The notes: a model not told the origin generated them from the letters alone. Shown: positions 27,796 through 37,403, counted from the stretch's first letter. The stretch is 64,000 nt of DNA from Magnetococcales bacterium (GCA_015228925.1 JADGCQ010000002.1:1-64000); one strand, 5' to 3'. A program made the numbers and translations.

Positions 27796-28075
27796 TCTTG
27801 TTGTTCAAAAATGTCCCCCATCACTGTACAGACATTCCACGTAAGAATGAATCCTCAAATGCTTTTTCGCCGCAAAAAAAAGGGCCGACGTTGGCGATCC
27901 TGAATCTTTTGGTGCTATTCCTGGCCCTGAAATGCGATAATACCTTGAAAAGTCCTGATAAGATTCTTATTGTCTGAACGGAGGAGGGAGCAGCCTTGGT
28001 CTGGCATATCGCCGACAGGCCGCCCCAATTCCCGGCTTGAACCGTTTTTCTACCCTTCTTGATCGAGGTGCTTGG

Positions 28076-28453
28076 ATGTTTGATCTGATCCGTGATGCTC
28101 ACGCACAAGCCGGTACCACCGGAACACAGGCTGCCATCGGCAACGTTATTTTTATGGTGTTGTTGTTCGCCATTTTTTATTTTTTACTGATCCGGCCCCA
28201 GCAAAAACAACAAAAAACCCACAAAGAAATGATCAAAAACCTGCAACGCGGCGATTCTGTCCAGACGGCAGGCGGTTTGCTTGGCAAAGTCCATCGCGTC
28301 GAAGACGACACCATTCTGGTGGAACTGGGCGAGGTGGAAGTCAATGACAAAGCCTTTCGTCCCATCCGGGTCAAAGTGCGCCGAGACACGATCGCTCTGG
28401 TAACAGCCAAAGCAAGTGGCACGCCAACAGAGGATGCCAAGGATAAAAAATAA
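28076..28453 (+). CDS. yajC: Preprotein translocase subunit YajC
   Basis: A single membrane helix (VIFMVLLFAIFYFLLIRPQ) with the RPQQKQQKTHKEM motif and the GDSVQTAGGLLGKV region identify YajC, which associates with SecDF. ATG 28076 is chosen: GAGG lies 7 bp upstream, and an earlier TTG at 28037 would add an unlikely leader. It is followed by secD and secF, the standard order. Confidence 0.93.
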   Translation: MFDLIRDAHAQAGTTGTQAAIGNVIFMVLLFAIFYFLLIRPQQKQQKTHKEMIKNLQRGDSVQTAGGLLGKVHRVEDDTILVELGEVEVNDKAFRPIRVKVRRDTIALVTAKASGTPTEDAKDKK

Positions 28454-28490
28454 ACAACTCCCACCATCCACAAACTTTGGTTGACGCAAA

Positions 28491-30083
28491 ATGAAGCAGC
28501 TTCCCTGGTGGAAACCGGCGGTCGTGTTCTTGGCCACCCTGATCTCTCTTCTATACTCGGCACCCACCCTCCTGGGGGGGGTACCGTCCTGGTGGCCATC
28601 GTGGCTGCCGGACCAAGTTATCGCCCGCGGATTGGATCTTCAGGGTGGGTTATACCTCCTCTTGCATGTGGAAACCGATAAGGCGGTGGAACAAGCGGCG
28701 GAAAATATGGTGGACGAGGTGCGTGGGATCATGCGCAAGGAAAAACTACGCTACCGGGGGGTGGAACGTTCCGGCTTCGATGGTGTGATCATCCGGCTTT
28801 CCCAGGCCTCCGATACCGAGGCGGTACGCAAGGCCATCGCCGCAGAAATGTCCAGTGCCCATTTTTCTGAACAAGCCGATGATTTGACCCTGCATTTGGC
28901 CATTTCCGAGACCGAACAGACCGCCATTCGCACCTTTGCCGTGGAACAATCTATTCAAACCATCCGCTCACGGATCGATCAATTTGGTGTCACCGAACCG
29001 ACCATCCAAAAACAGGGTGGGGAACGCATTCTGGTGCAACTTCCGGGATTGAAGGATCCCGCCCGCGCTAAAGCCCTGATCGGACGCACCGCCCGGCTGG
29101 AATTTAAAATGGTCGATGAGAAGGGCGACTTGGCCGCCGCCATCGGAGGACGCATCCCCGCCGGCAATCTTCTGCTCTATGGCGGAGAGCGCGATAAAAC
29201 CACGGGAAAAACAGCCCGCCAGCCCTATCTCCTGGTAAAACGGACGGTTCTCTCCGGTGATCTGCTCACCGATGCCCGGGTCAATTTTGATACCCAGTTT
29301 AACGAACCCTATGTCTCCATCAATTTCAATAACCAGGGGGCACGAAAATTTAGCCAGTTGACGGCGGAACATGTGGGGGAACGGATGGCCATCGTCCTGG
29401 ACAACACCGTCTATTCCGCCCCCGTGATTCGTGAACGGATCGATGGTGGCCGTGCCCAAATCAGCGGCAGTTTCACCACCGAGGAGGCCCATGATTTGGC
29501 CATCATCCTCCGGGCCGGCGCATTGCCAGCACCCGTCACCGTCATGGAAGAACGTACCGTCGGTCCCGCCCTGGGCCGAGACTCCATCAATCAAGGGTTA
29601 ACCTCAACCTTGATCGGTGCCCTGCTGGTGGTGGTATTCATGGGTATCTACTACAAAGGCTTTGGGTGGCTGGCCAATCTGGCGGTCGTATTGAATATTG
29701 TCATCTTGTTGGCCATCCTGGTATGGATCCATGCCACCCTTACCTTGCCGGGAATCGCGGGCATGGTCTTGCTGATGGGGATGTCGGTGGATGCCAACGT
29801 CTTGATCTTTGAACGAATCCGCGAGGAACTCCGTGTGGGTAGAACCCCCTTGGCCGCCATCGACCATGGTTATGACACCGCCTTTGTCACCATTCTCGAT
29901 TCCAACTTGACCACCTTGATCACCGCCCTGGTATTGTTCCAATTTGGTACCGGACCGGTCAAAGGTTTTGCCGTGACGCTTTCCATCGGTTTGATCGCAT
30001 CCATGTTTACCGCCATCTTCGTCACACGGGTGCTACTGGCGATGATCGTCAAAAATCGGCGCCTGAAATCTTTGAGTATCTGA
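28491..30083 (+). CDS. secD: Protein translocase subunit SecD
   Basis: Uses the proton gradient to help pull exported proteins across the inner membrane. An N-terminal helix is followed by the RGLDLQGGLYLLL motif, the periplasmic P1 region with RIDQFGVTEP, and a C-terminal six-helix RND-like half with GMSVDANVLIFERIREE. 530 residues is typical for the short SecD form. It lies 37 bp after yajC and about 40 bp before secF. Confidence 0.95.
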   Translation: MKQLPWWKPAVVFLATLISLLYSAPTLLGGVPSWWPSWLPDQVIARGLDLQGGLYLLLHVETDKAVEQAAENMVDEVRGIMRKEKLRYRGVERSGFDGVIIRLSQASDTEAVRKAIAAEMSSAHFSEQADDLTLHLAISETEQTAIRTFAVEQSIQTIRSRIDQFGVTEPTIQKQGGERILVQLPGLKDPARAKALIGRTARLEFKMVDEKGDLAAAIGGRIPAGNLLLYGGERDKTTGKTARQPYLLVKRTVLSGDLLTDARVNFDTQFNEPYVSINFNNQGARKFSQLTAEHVGERMAIVLDNTVYSAPVIRERIDGGRAQISGSFTTEEAHDLAIILRAGALPAPVTVMEERTVGPALGRDSINQGLTSTLIGALLVVVFMGIYYKGFGWLANLAVVLNIVILLAILVWIHATLTLPGIAGMVLLMGMSVDANVLIFERIREELRVGRTPLAAIDHGYDTAFVTILDSNLTTLITALVLFQFGTGPVKGFAVTLSIGLIASMFTAIFVTRVLLAMIVKNRRLKSLSI

Positions 30084-30125
30084 CGGCCCCCCCCATGAAG
30101 CCCAGCAGAGAGTTTTTTTTATAAA

Positions 30126-31064
30126 ATGGAAATTTTCTCAAGCAAAAGCTCTATCGATTTTATTCGCCTCCGTTGGGGTGCTTTTGTGCTGTCGGGTCTG
30201 ATGATCCTGGCAGGTGCCATTTCCATGGTCACGCAGGGGATCAATCCCGGCATCGACTTTGCTGGGGGAACTTTGATCCAACTCCGTTTTCCCGCACCAC
30301 CACCGCTGCATGAAATTCGCGGTGCCCTGACCGCCATGAATCTGGGTGATGTCGTCATCCAGGAGTTTGGCTCCCCAGAAGAAATCCTCATTCGGGTGGA
30401 AAAACAATCCTCGGGTGAAGGGAAATCGGAAGAATTGGCCACACGGGTGATTCAGGTTTTGGAGCCGTTGATCGGTGGAAAAACCGTCGAGTTGCGCCGC
30501 GTGGAATTTGTCGGTCCCCAGGTGGGTGCCGAACTGGTGCAAAAAGGTTTTTTGGCCATGGCCTATTCCATGGCGGCCATCCTTATCTACGTCGCTTGGC
30601 GTTTTGAACTCCGCTTTTCCTACGGTGCCATCGTGGCCCTGATCCATGATGCCTTTATCACCATGGGATTATTGTCGATCCTCCAAAAAGAATTTACTTT
30701 GGTTATCGTAGCCGCCATACTCACGCTGGTCGGATATTCCATCAACGACACCATTGTCGTCTATGATCGTATCCGCGAGGAGATGCGAAAGAATAAAAAA
30801 GGGCAATTGGCCGATGTGATCAATCTTGCCGTCAACCAGACGCTTTCGCGCACCATCATCACTTCGGGGACTGTTTTACTCGTTTTGCTGTCTTTGCTGC
30901 TGTTTGGTGGTGAAGTGATCCACGATTTTGCCTTAGCCTTGTTTTTCGGCATCTTTGTGGGTACCTATTCCTCCATATTTGTCGCAGCCCCCATCGTGTT
31001 GTTTTTTGAAAAGAAAAAACCTGCCCCATCGATGGCAAAAACACAAAAGGATGCCGTGACATGA
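30126..31064 (+). CDS. secF: Protein translocase subunit SecF
   Basis: Partner of SecD. Shows the GIDFAGGTLIQLRF motif, a periplasmic loop, and membrane helices with YSINDTIVVYDRIREE and TLSRTIITSGTVLLVLLSLLLFGG, as in all SecF proteins. 312 residues is normal. Its stop overlaps the start of the next gene (ATGA), so an uncharacterised protein is translated with it. Confidence 0.95.
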   Translation: MEIFSSKSSIDFIRLRWGAFVLSGLMILAGAISMVTQGINPGIDFAGGTLIQLRFPAPPPLHEIRGALTAMNLGDVVIQEFGSPEEILIRVEKQSSGEGKSEELATRVIQVLEPLIGGKTVELRRVEFVGPQVGAELVQKGFLAMAYSMAAILIYVAWRFELRFSYGAIVALIHDAFITMGLLSILQKEFTLVIVAAILTLVGYSINDTIVVYDRIREEMRKNKKGQLADVINLAVNQTLSRTIITSGTVLLVLLSLLLFGGEVIHDFALALFFGIFVGTYSSIFVAAPIVLFFEKKKPAPSMAKTQKDAVT

Positions 31065-31447
31065 GTGGTGACGACGATTATCAACTGCGTTTTCAGGTAG
31101 CCAATCCAGGTTACTCCAAAGATGACGACGCAATTTATGAGCAAGCCATGCGTGCCATCGGTGAGGCGGTGGAACGTGGTGTCGCCTGGAAAAAAATACC
31201 CGAATCTTTGAGCATGGTTGCCGATGCGGGGTTTCGACAGATCATTGTGGATGATTATGTCAAGATTACTTTGGCCACCCGTCATTTCCAAAATTCCGAA
31301 GGGTTGAAACCTATTTCCAAAGCCACCGGCATCCCCATGGATGTACTGGTTCGCTCCAAACAGGAAATGCTTAAGGAGGTGGAAGAATCGGCGGTTGCAG
31401 CCTATCACCTGACCCAACAGGCTGGGGGTTCAACCCAAACGCATTAA
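31061..31447 (+). CDS. Uncharacterised protein coupled to secF
   Basis: 128 residues, soluble, acidic at the N-terminus (SGDDDYQLRFQV), with mixed alpha/beta character and a segment FRQIIVDDYVKITLATRHF. No signal peptide, membrane helix or known motif is seen. The ATGA overlap with secF and the following receiver gene 14-24 bp away suggest one transcript. A KATGIPMDVLVRSKQ stretch resembles the second half of a helix-turn-helix, but the evidence is weak. Confidence 0.65.
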   Translation: MSGDDDYQLRFQVANPGYSKDDDAIYEQAMRAIGEAVERGVAWKKIPESLSMVADAGFRQIIVDDYVKITLATRHFQNSEGLKPISKATGIPMDVLVRSKQEMLKEVEESAVAAYHLTQQAGGSTQTH

Positions 31448-31470
31448 TGTAATCCAAGGGAGTGGTGTAC

Positions 31471-31854
31471 TTGGCTCAAATCCTGATTATTGACGACGAC
31501 AGCATCATTCGTGCCTATCTGCGTGCCATCCTTGAAGGGGAAGATGGGCATCATCTTCAGGAAGCACAGGATGGTGAGGAAGGGCTTCGATTATACCGGA
31601 CCCATCCCTTTGATCTTGTGATCACCGACATCCTGATGCCGGTCAAAGATGGCGTTGAGTTGATCATGGAGATGACGGAGGCAAAGCCTGGCGTCCCCAT
31701 CATCGCCATGTCGGGTGGTGGACGGGGGTTGGATGCCGCATTCAGCTTGGATATGGCCAAGGATCTTGGGGCCAGTTTTGTGTTGCCCAAACCGTTTACC
31801 CCAGAGAATGTCCGCAGTGCGGTAGCGGAGGTACTGGGTCAGAATCAACCGTGA
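31471..31854 (+). CDS. Stand-alone receiver (CheY-like) protein
   Basis: A single receiver domain: ILIIDDDSIIRAYLRAIL, phospho-acceptor in LVITDILMPVKDG, AMSGGG for the Ser/Thr position and the LPKPF lysine. TTG 31471 is preferred because AAGGGAG lies 8 bp upstream and it gives the usual MAQILIIDDD start; GTG 31462 and 31465 are too close to that site. No output domain is present, so it acts by protein contact. Its gene ends 5 bp before the palindromic repeat. Confidence 0.85.
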   Translation: MAQILIIDDDSIIRAYLRAILEGEDGHHLQEAQDGEEGLRLYRTHPFDLVITDILMPVKDGVELIMEMTEAKPGVPIIAMSGGGRGLDAAFSLDMAKDLGASFVLPKPFTPENVRSAVAEVLGQNQP

Positions 31855-31858
31855 TAGG

Positions 31859-32094
31859 GTGTGTTGACATTCAATAAAATTATTAAAAGAAAAAAGGGGT
31901 CTGGGGGATTGCCCCCAGGGTTTTGATTTTTTTTGAACTTAAATAAAAAGCTTCATTCTTCGCTTTTGATTTTGTTTAAATTCAAAAACAAATTCAAAAA
32001 CGAAGAATGAAGCTTTTTGTTTAAAGTCAAAACCCTGGGGGCAATCCCCCAGACCCCTTTTTTCTTTTAATAATTTTATTGAATGTCAACACAC
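31859..32094. repeat. Perfect 68-bp terminal inverted repeat element
   Basis: Bases 31859-31926 and 32027-32094 are exact reverse complements over 68 bp. The spacer carries a second perfect inverted repeat, 31945-31962 with 32001-32018 (AAGCTTCATTCTTCG core). The total of 236 bp holds no gene. The arms share the CTGGGGG/CCCCCAG mini-hairpin, flanked by AAAAGG and its T-rich complement, with the repeats at 1-50 and 13071-13463. It lies between convergent genes, 5 bp after lpxA, so it may act as a two-way terminator. No clear target-site duplication is seen. Confidence 0.92.
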
Positions 32095-32099
32095 ATCAT

Positions 32100-32891
32100 T
32101 CAGCGACAAAAGCCACGTTGCCCCGTCTGCAAGAACTCAAGCATCCACTGCACTTCGGGAATGGCCGAGAAATTTTTCTCCAATTCTTCAACCGCCTGTT
32201 CCAAACGAAGATTGGAACGAAACACAATACGGTGAGCCTGCCGAATCGCAGTGATCGTCTCTTCCGAGAAACCACCGCGTCGCAACCCCACCACATTCAC
32301 CCCCGTCACCCGCGCCCTGTTCCCCGCAGCCGACAAGAACGGCACCACATCCATGGAAACAGCCGACGCCCCACCAATAAAAGCATTACGCCCGATCCGG
32401 GCAAACTGATGAATCGCCGTCAAACCACCGATGACCGCATGATCTTGAATTTCCACATGTCCCGCCAACGTCGCCCCATTGGCCATGACCACCTTATCGC
32501 CCACACGGCAGTCGTGGGCAACATGAGAGTAGGCCATCAACATGCAATCATCGCCCACCCGCGTCAGCCCACCCCCCGATTCGGTGCCCCGATGAATACT
32601 GACAAACTCACGAATCTGACACCCATCGCCAATCTCAACCCGCGTCGGCTCGCCACGATAATGGACATCCTGGGGATCAAGCCCCACAGAAGCAAAATTA
32701 AAAATGCGCGTTTTCTTGCCGATGACCGTATGGCCATCGATGACCGCGTGCGGACCGACCTCAACCTCGTCATCCAAGACGACATCGGCACCCACCACCG
32801 CATAGGGACCAATCCGAACCCCCTCCCCCAACCGGGTCCGCTCCGAGACCACCGCCGTCGGATGAATATCAACTCCCGGTTTGAGCGTCAT
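32100..32891 (-). CDS. lpxA: UDP-N-acetylglucosamine acyltransferase LpxA
   Basis: First step of lipid A synthesis. A left-handed beta-helix of hexapeptide repeats is clear from the start (VDIHPTAVVSERTRLGEGVRIG), the catalytic His lies in SHVAHDCRVGD, and a helical C-terminal domain follows. 263 residues matches the family. It overlaps fabZ by 23 bp. It is the final gene of the long envelope operon; the palindromic element begins 6 bp past its stop. Confidence 0.94.
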   Translation of the reverse strand: MTLKPGVDIHPTAVVSERTRLGEGVRIGPYAVVGADVVLDDEVEVGPHAVIDGHTVIGKKTRIFNFASVGLDPQDVHYRGEPTRVEIGDGCQIREFVSIHRGTESGGGLTRVGDDCMLMAYSHVAHDCRVGDKVVMANGATLAGHVEIQDHAVIGGLTAIHQFARIGRNAFIGGASAVSMDVVPFLSAAGNRARVTGVNVVGLRRGGFSEETITAIRQAHRIVFRSNLRLEQAVEELEKNFSAIPEVQWMLEFLQTGQRGFCR

Positions 32892-33348
32892 CGGTCTTCA
32901 AACTCCCATCTGCATCACGAGTCATCGCCATCAATAACGCTTCCGCCGCCAGATCTTCACCGGTATAAGCCTCTCCGACAAACCGCCAAATATCGCGGCG
33001 CCGTTTGGCCAGCGTCAACACCAGACGCAATTGATCTCCTGGAATCACAGGCTTTCTGAAACGGACGCGGTCGATGGTCATAAAATAAACGAGTCGCCCT
33101 TTCATGGACTCAGGATCGGTGGCACCCGCAAACAACGCCCCGGCCTGGGCCATAGCCTCCAGAATCAACACACCCGGCATCACCGGATTTTCAGGAAAGT
33201 GTCCCTGGAAATGCGGTTCATTGAAGGAGACATTTTTGATAGCCACCAAATTCCGGCCAGGATTAAACTCAACCACCCTGTCTACCAGCAAAAAAGGATA
33301 CCGGTGTGGCAATATCTTCAGGATATGTTCAGGTTTATCAAGGTTCAC
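32869..33348 (-). CDS. fabZ: 3-hydroxyacyl-ACP dehydratase FabZ
   Basis: Dehydrates 3-hydroxyacyl-ACP in fatty-acid synthesis. Hot-dog fold motifs are intact: LPHRYPFLLVDRV, then HFPENPVMPGVLILEAMAQAGA with the catalytic His and Glu. 159 residues is normal. It follows ompH after only 4 bp and overlaps lpxA, so all are co-expressed. lpxD, usually found between ompH and fabZ, is missing here. Confidence 0.94.
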   Translation of the reverse strand: MNLDKPEHILKILPHRYPFLLVDRVVEFNPGRNLVAIKNVSFNEPHFQGHFPENPVMPGVLILEAMAQAGALFAGATDPESMKGRLVYFMTIDRVRFRKPVIPGDQLRLVLTLAKRRRDIWRFVGEAYTGEDLAAEALLMAMTRDADGSLKTDDAQTGS

Positions 33349-33352
33349 GATA

Positions 33353-33877
33353 TTAAAACCAACTGGTTGTACGTTTATTGAGCCGTTTCAGGACTTGATC
33401 GGTAATATCGATCGACCCACTGGCAAACAAAACCTGCCCTTTGCCAAAAACCACCGTAAATCCCTGCTCCCGACCAATCTCTTCGATGACCTCACGCATG
33501 GCCTCACTGATCTTTTTGGTCCACAAGCCATTTTCCCGGTCAATGGAAGCTTGATTGTCTTCTACCAAACGCTGATATTCACGAAACTTACTCCGAACCT
33601 TCTCGGAAGTTTCCGCACGCGATTCTGGAGTCATCAAACTCTTCCGCTTCTCCAGGTCACTTTTCATCCCCTTGATTTTCTGTTCCAGGGAATCCACTTC
33701 CTTTTGTTTGGATGCCAATTTTCTTTCCAAAAGATCCCTGGCCCGTTTGGCAGCATCGGACGAAGCCATCGCCCTGGGAACATCCACATAGGCAAACAAA
33801 TATTGCTCCGCCTGGGCCATCACCCCGCCCGATAAAAACACGACGGCACTCACGAAAATCATGATGACGTTGCGCAT
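33353..33877 (-). CDS. OmpH/Skp-family periplasmic chaperone
   Basis: Carries unfolded outer-membrane proteins to the BAM complex. ATG 33877 gives a signal peptide (VIMIFVSAVVFLSGGVMAQA) and follows AGGG; an upstream in-frame start at 33931 only adds a charged leader and coincides with the bamA stop. The mature part is a long coiled coil (KRARDLLERKLASKQKEVDSLEQKIKG pattern) between short beta segments, the Skp layout. It sits between bamA and fabZ. Confidence 0.9.
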   Translation of the reverse strand: MRNVIMIFVSAVVFLSGGVMAQAEQYLFAYVDVPRAMASSDAAKRARDLLERKLASKQKEVDSLEQKIKGMKSDLEKRKSLMTPESRAETSEKVRSKFREYQRLVEDNQASIDRENGLWTKKISEAMREVIEEIGREQGFTVVFGKGQVLFASGSIDITDQVLKRLNKRTTSWF

Positions 33878-33930
33878 CAACACCCTGCCGCCCCGTTTGT
33901 TGCAACGATCTTGAAATAAAAAGTCGCTCA

Positions 33931-36219
33931 TTACAACGTTGTCCCCATGGTAAAGTCAAAGATTCGAGTCTCGTCAAAGTCCTCTTTCACAAGAGGGGTT
34001 CCCAGGACCATCTTCAATGGTCCAAAGGGAGAATTCCAGTTGATGCCGATGCCCGTGGACACCCTAATCCCCCCCGAATCGGGCACATTCGTGGGAAGAT
34101 CCCAATCACCCAGGTAGGCGGTATCGACAAACAGCAAACCACGGACACCTTTTTCTTTCAGATCCAACACCGGGAACAGCAATTCGGCATTCACCTGCTC
34201 AAAGTGTACCCCACCATAGGCATCACCTTCCACCGTTCTCGGTCCGATACCGCCGCGATTAAACCCGCGAACCGTCGATGCCCCCCCCAATTGAAACCGT
34301 TCAAAGATGGGAATCTGTTCACCCAAACCATCCGCAACCCCTGCACGCCCACGAATATGCCCAACCCAGGCATCATCGAAAGTAAAAGGATAGTACGCCT
34401 CGTTATCTGTCACCAAGCGCGCAAAAGTCACATCGCCCCCAAGCCCCGAATAATCGGTAATCAACTTGTGTTTCCGACCTTCGGATGGGAATACCGGATC
34501 ATCCAGATCATCCCAGACAAACGCATGGCTGACCATGGATTGGTCATACGGACTCTTATCCACCATCGCACGAATCGCCGACGACGCCCCCAGCCCAATT
34601 TCCTGAATATCGGTATGCGTATAACTATAACTAGCGTTGCTACGCAGATTCTCCGAAATGGGAAACCCTAACCGGAGCGTGCCACCAAACGAATCCTGCT
34701 TGTAAGATGAGACCGACCGCTGATCGGTTTTCTTGTTGAATATGTCAAATCCGGCGGAAAGATTTTTGCCAAGGAAATACGGTTCGGTAAAACCAAGGCT
34801 GTAATCCTGGGTGATCCCCGACAGCATGAACGACAAAACTAACTTCTGACCTCTCCCCATGAAATTGTTTTGACTGATACTGGCCGTCCCCAAAAAATTC
34901 TCGGTACTGGAATAGCCACCGCCAATGGAGAAAGTACCCGTGGGCTTTTCCTCAACCTTGACGTGGATATCAACCTTCTCTCTCCCTTGGGCCGGAGGGG
35001 TAAGAATCTCAATATTCTCAAAGAAGTTCAATTGCTTCAACCGAACCTTGGAGCGACGCAGTTTGGAGGCGGAAAACAAATCTCCCTCCGTCATCCGCAC
35101 TTCTCGCCGAATCACCTCATCGCGTGTTCGGTCGTTACCAGACACCTCAATACGGTTTAAATAAACCCTCTGCCCCTTTTTCACCTTAAAATTGACCGAC
35201 ACCACCAATTTTTCATCGTCAACCTGGGTATCCGGCTGAATATCGAGGAATGCATAACCAAAATCCCCAATCCGATCATTCAACTTTTCCATGGAGGTCA
35301 TCAGCTTGGATTTGGAATACCAATCCCCATCCCGGAATTTAAGTTCCTCACGAAGCACATCATTGGGAAGTTCGTCAAAATCGCCCGTAATCTCAACCGG
35401 CCCAAACCTATAGCGTTTCCCTTCGTGGACGGTGTGGGTCACCACGAAGGCAGAGCGATCCGGCGTCAACTCCGCCACGGACGAGTCCACCTGCACCCGG
35501 ACAAAACCGGCATCCAAATAGACCTTGCGCAGTTGGGATTGGTCAAAAATCAACTTTTCCCGGTCATAGGTGTCATCATCGGTAAACCAAGAAAACCATC
35601 CGCTGGGTTTGATCATAAGATCTTTGATCAATTCCTTATCAGAAAGTTGGCTGTTACCCACAATTTTGACCTTGGCAACCTTGGATTTGGCCCCTTCGTC
35701 AATCCTGTAGACCAGATTGACCTGGTTGGCCTCACCGGGATTGATGAGCAGATCAATCTTTGCCAAAAACAACCCCTTGATGCGATACGCCTGACGTAAG
35801 GCGGCCAGATCGCGGTCCGTCTTGGCACGGTTATAGATCGTCGAAGGTTTGACCTGGACCAGTTTGTCCAACTCCTCCTTGCTGAACGCATCGTTCCCCT
35901 CATAGGTGATCTCGTTGACCACGGGATTCTCCGTAACCCGGACAACCAAATCATCGCCACGACGGTCAACGACCACATCCTTGAAAAAACCCGTAGCGAA
36001 CAGAGCCTCGATACTTTTTCGTATTTTGACCGAATCGAACCGATCCCCTTCCTGAAGTTCCAGATGACTCCTGACCGTATCCTTTTCGACGCGGCCCGCC
36101 CCTTCGACGACCACGCTGCGGATGAGATCACCCGCCACTGCACCATTCGGCACAGCCAAAACCAGTACGAAAAGCAGCACTAAAGTCGATGGAAAAATCT
36201 TGTAATAGGCCATTTTCAT
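33931..36219 (-). CDS. bamA: Outer-membrane protein assembly factor BamA
   Basis: Inserts beta-barrel proteins into the outer membrane. The signal peptide ends near PNGAVAG. POTRA domains fill residues 30 to about 430, and an Omp85 barrel follows to the C-terminus, including VRGFNRGG, the conserved loop-6 motif, and a terminal DFTMGTTL strand. 762 residues is normal. It lies downstream of rseP and upstream of ompH, the classical order. The 96 bp before it contain no other gene. Confidence 0.95.
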   Translation of the reverse strand: MKMAYYKIFPSTLVLLFVLVLAVPNGAVAGDLIRSVVVEGAGRVEKDTVRSHLELQEGDRFDSVKIRKSIEALFATGFFKDVVVDRRGDDLVVRVTENPVVNEITYEGNDAFSKEELDKLVQVKPSTIYNRAKTDRDLAALRQAYRIKGLFLAKIDLLINPGEANQVNLVYRIDEGAKSKVAKVKIVGNSQLSDKELIKDLMIKPSGWFSWFTDDDTYDREKLIFDQSQLRKVYLDAGFVRVQVDSSVAELTPDRSAFVVTHTVHEGKRYRFGPVEITGDFDELPNDVLREELKFRDGDWYSKSKLMTSMEKLNDRIGDFGYAFLDIQPDTQVDDEKLVVSVNFKVKKGQRVYLNRIEVSGNDRTRDEVIRREVRMTEGDLFSASKLRRSKVRLKQLNFFENIEILTPPAQGREKVDIHVKVEEKPTGTFSIGGGYSSTENFLGTASISQNNFMGRGQKLVLSFMLSGITQDYSLGFTEPYFLGKNLSAGFDIFNKKTDQRSVSSYKQDSFGGTLRLGFPISENLRSNASYSYTHTDIQEIGLGASSAIRAMVDKSPYDQSMVSHAFVWDDLDDPVFPSEGRKHKLITDYSGLGGDVTFARLVTDNEAYYPFTFDDAWVGHIRGRAGVADGLGEQIPIFERFQLGGASTVRGFNRGGIGPRTVEGDAYGGVHFEQVNAELLFPVLDLKEKGVRGLLFVDTAYLGDWDLPTNVPDSGGIRVSTGIGINWNSPFGPLKMVLGTPLVKEDFDETRIFDFTMGTTL

Positions 36220-36315
36220 TTTTCACAAACCGGTCAATGGTGACGAACGAGCTGTACGGGCTAAACATAACCTCATTGCCATCAAAGGGCAAGAAGACGC
36301 GCAACCTCCCCCCTT

Positions 36316-37401
36316 CTAAAATTCAGAAGCGAACAACCGCGTCAAATCGTTCTTCAGTGCCCACACCATCAACAACACCAATAATCCCAACCCTACCCGA
36401 TTGGCAACCATTTGAATCGTTTCCGTCACCGGCCCCCCCTTGATCGCCTCGATCATAAAGAAAAACAGATGTCCCCCATCCAAAACAGGGACCGGCAACA
36501 GGTTGAGGATACCCAAGTTGACACTGATCAACGCCATGAAAAATAAAAGACTTGTCGCTCCCTGTTGCGCCGTTTTCCCCGCCATTTCCGCAATCATCAA
36601 CGGTCCGCCAATCTGATCCGCCGGGACCACACGAGTCATCAATTTCCAAATACTTGTCACCGTCAGATCCATGATCATCCATGTCTGCGTAACACCTTTG
36701 ACCAACGCATCGGGAATGGAATAATAGACCATCTCCTCTTCCCCACTCGGACCGATGCCAATCAGAGGATGGCGCACCGGCTCTCCGAAGATGTTCTTGA
36801 CCTCCTTGATTTCGGGAATCACCTTTAAATCGAACCGCACATGATCCCGTTCGATCGTCAACACCAGCGCATCTTCCCCCAATTCCCCAAGCTCCTTAAT
36901 GCGACGACTCATCACTTCCCATCGCAGCATCTCTTCACCGTTCAACGCGACGATGCGGTCCCCCACCTTGACCCCCGCCTTCTGCGCCGGCATCCCCTCC
37001 GCGACCGAACCCACCACCGGCAATATTTCCCCAACACCCACCATAAACGCGATCACCAAAGCGGCCACCGCAAACAAAAAGTTAAACAACGGCCCGGCAA
37101 AGACAATGGCAAATCTTTGATAAACCCGCTGCGCCGCAAAGGATTCCGGCCAAAGCGACTCCGGTATCTCCTCACCATCGTCCGACTCCCCCAGCATCTT
37201 CACATAACCACCCAAAGGGACCGCCGATAATTGGTACTGCGTCCCATTTTTCCCCGTCCATCCACCCACTCTCGGGCCAAAACCCAGGGAAAAAACCAAT
37301 ACCTTCACCCCAAACAGTCGCGCCACCAAAAAATGGCCCAACTCATGGACAAAGATCAACACCCCCAAAACAACCAACGCCCAAAAGACCGTATTGATCA
37401 T
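36316..37401 (-). CDS. rseP: RIP metalloprotease RseP (site-2 protease)
   Basis: Cleaves membrane-bound anti-sigma factors and remnant signal peptides. From ATG 37401, 2 bp after the dxr stop, the protein starts MINTVFWALVVLG and carries the HELGH zinc motif at residues 19-23. One PDZ domain is visible (VGSVAEGMPAQKAGVKVGDRIVALNG), and the second membrane motif NLLPVPVLDGG follows. At 361 residues it is shorter than the E. coli protein and seems to have a single PDZ domain. A longer frame to 37530 overlaps dxr and is not used. Confidence 0.92.
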   Translation of the reverse strand: MINTVFWALVVLGVLIFVHELGHFLVARLFGVKVLVFSLGFGPRVGGWTGKNGTQYQLSAVPLGGYVKMLGESDDGEEIPESLWPESFAAQRVYQRFAIVFAGPLFNFLFAVAALVIAFMVGVGEILPVVGSVAEGMPAQKAGVKVGDRIVALNGEEMLRWEVMSRRIKELGELGEDALVLTIERDHVRFDLKVIPEIKEVKNIFGEPVRHPLIGIGPSGEEEMVYYSIPDALVKGVTQTWMIMDLTVTSIWKLMTRVVPADQIGGPLMIAEMAGKTAQQGATSLLFFMALISVNLGILNLLPVPVLDGGHLFFFMIEAIKGGPVTETIQMVANRVGLGLLVLLMVWALKNDLTRLFASEF

Positions 37402-37403
37402 GA

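Noticed and set aside
31859-32094. Insertion sequence
   Set aside because: 236 bp, no transposase frame and no clear target duplication; at most a non-autonomous element.
32079-33059. 326-codon plus-strand frame
   Set aside because: Antisense to lpxA and fabZ, which have full family motifs.
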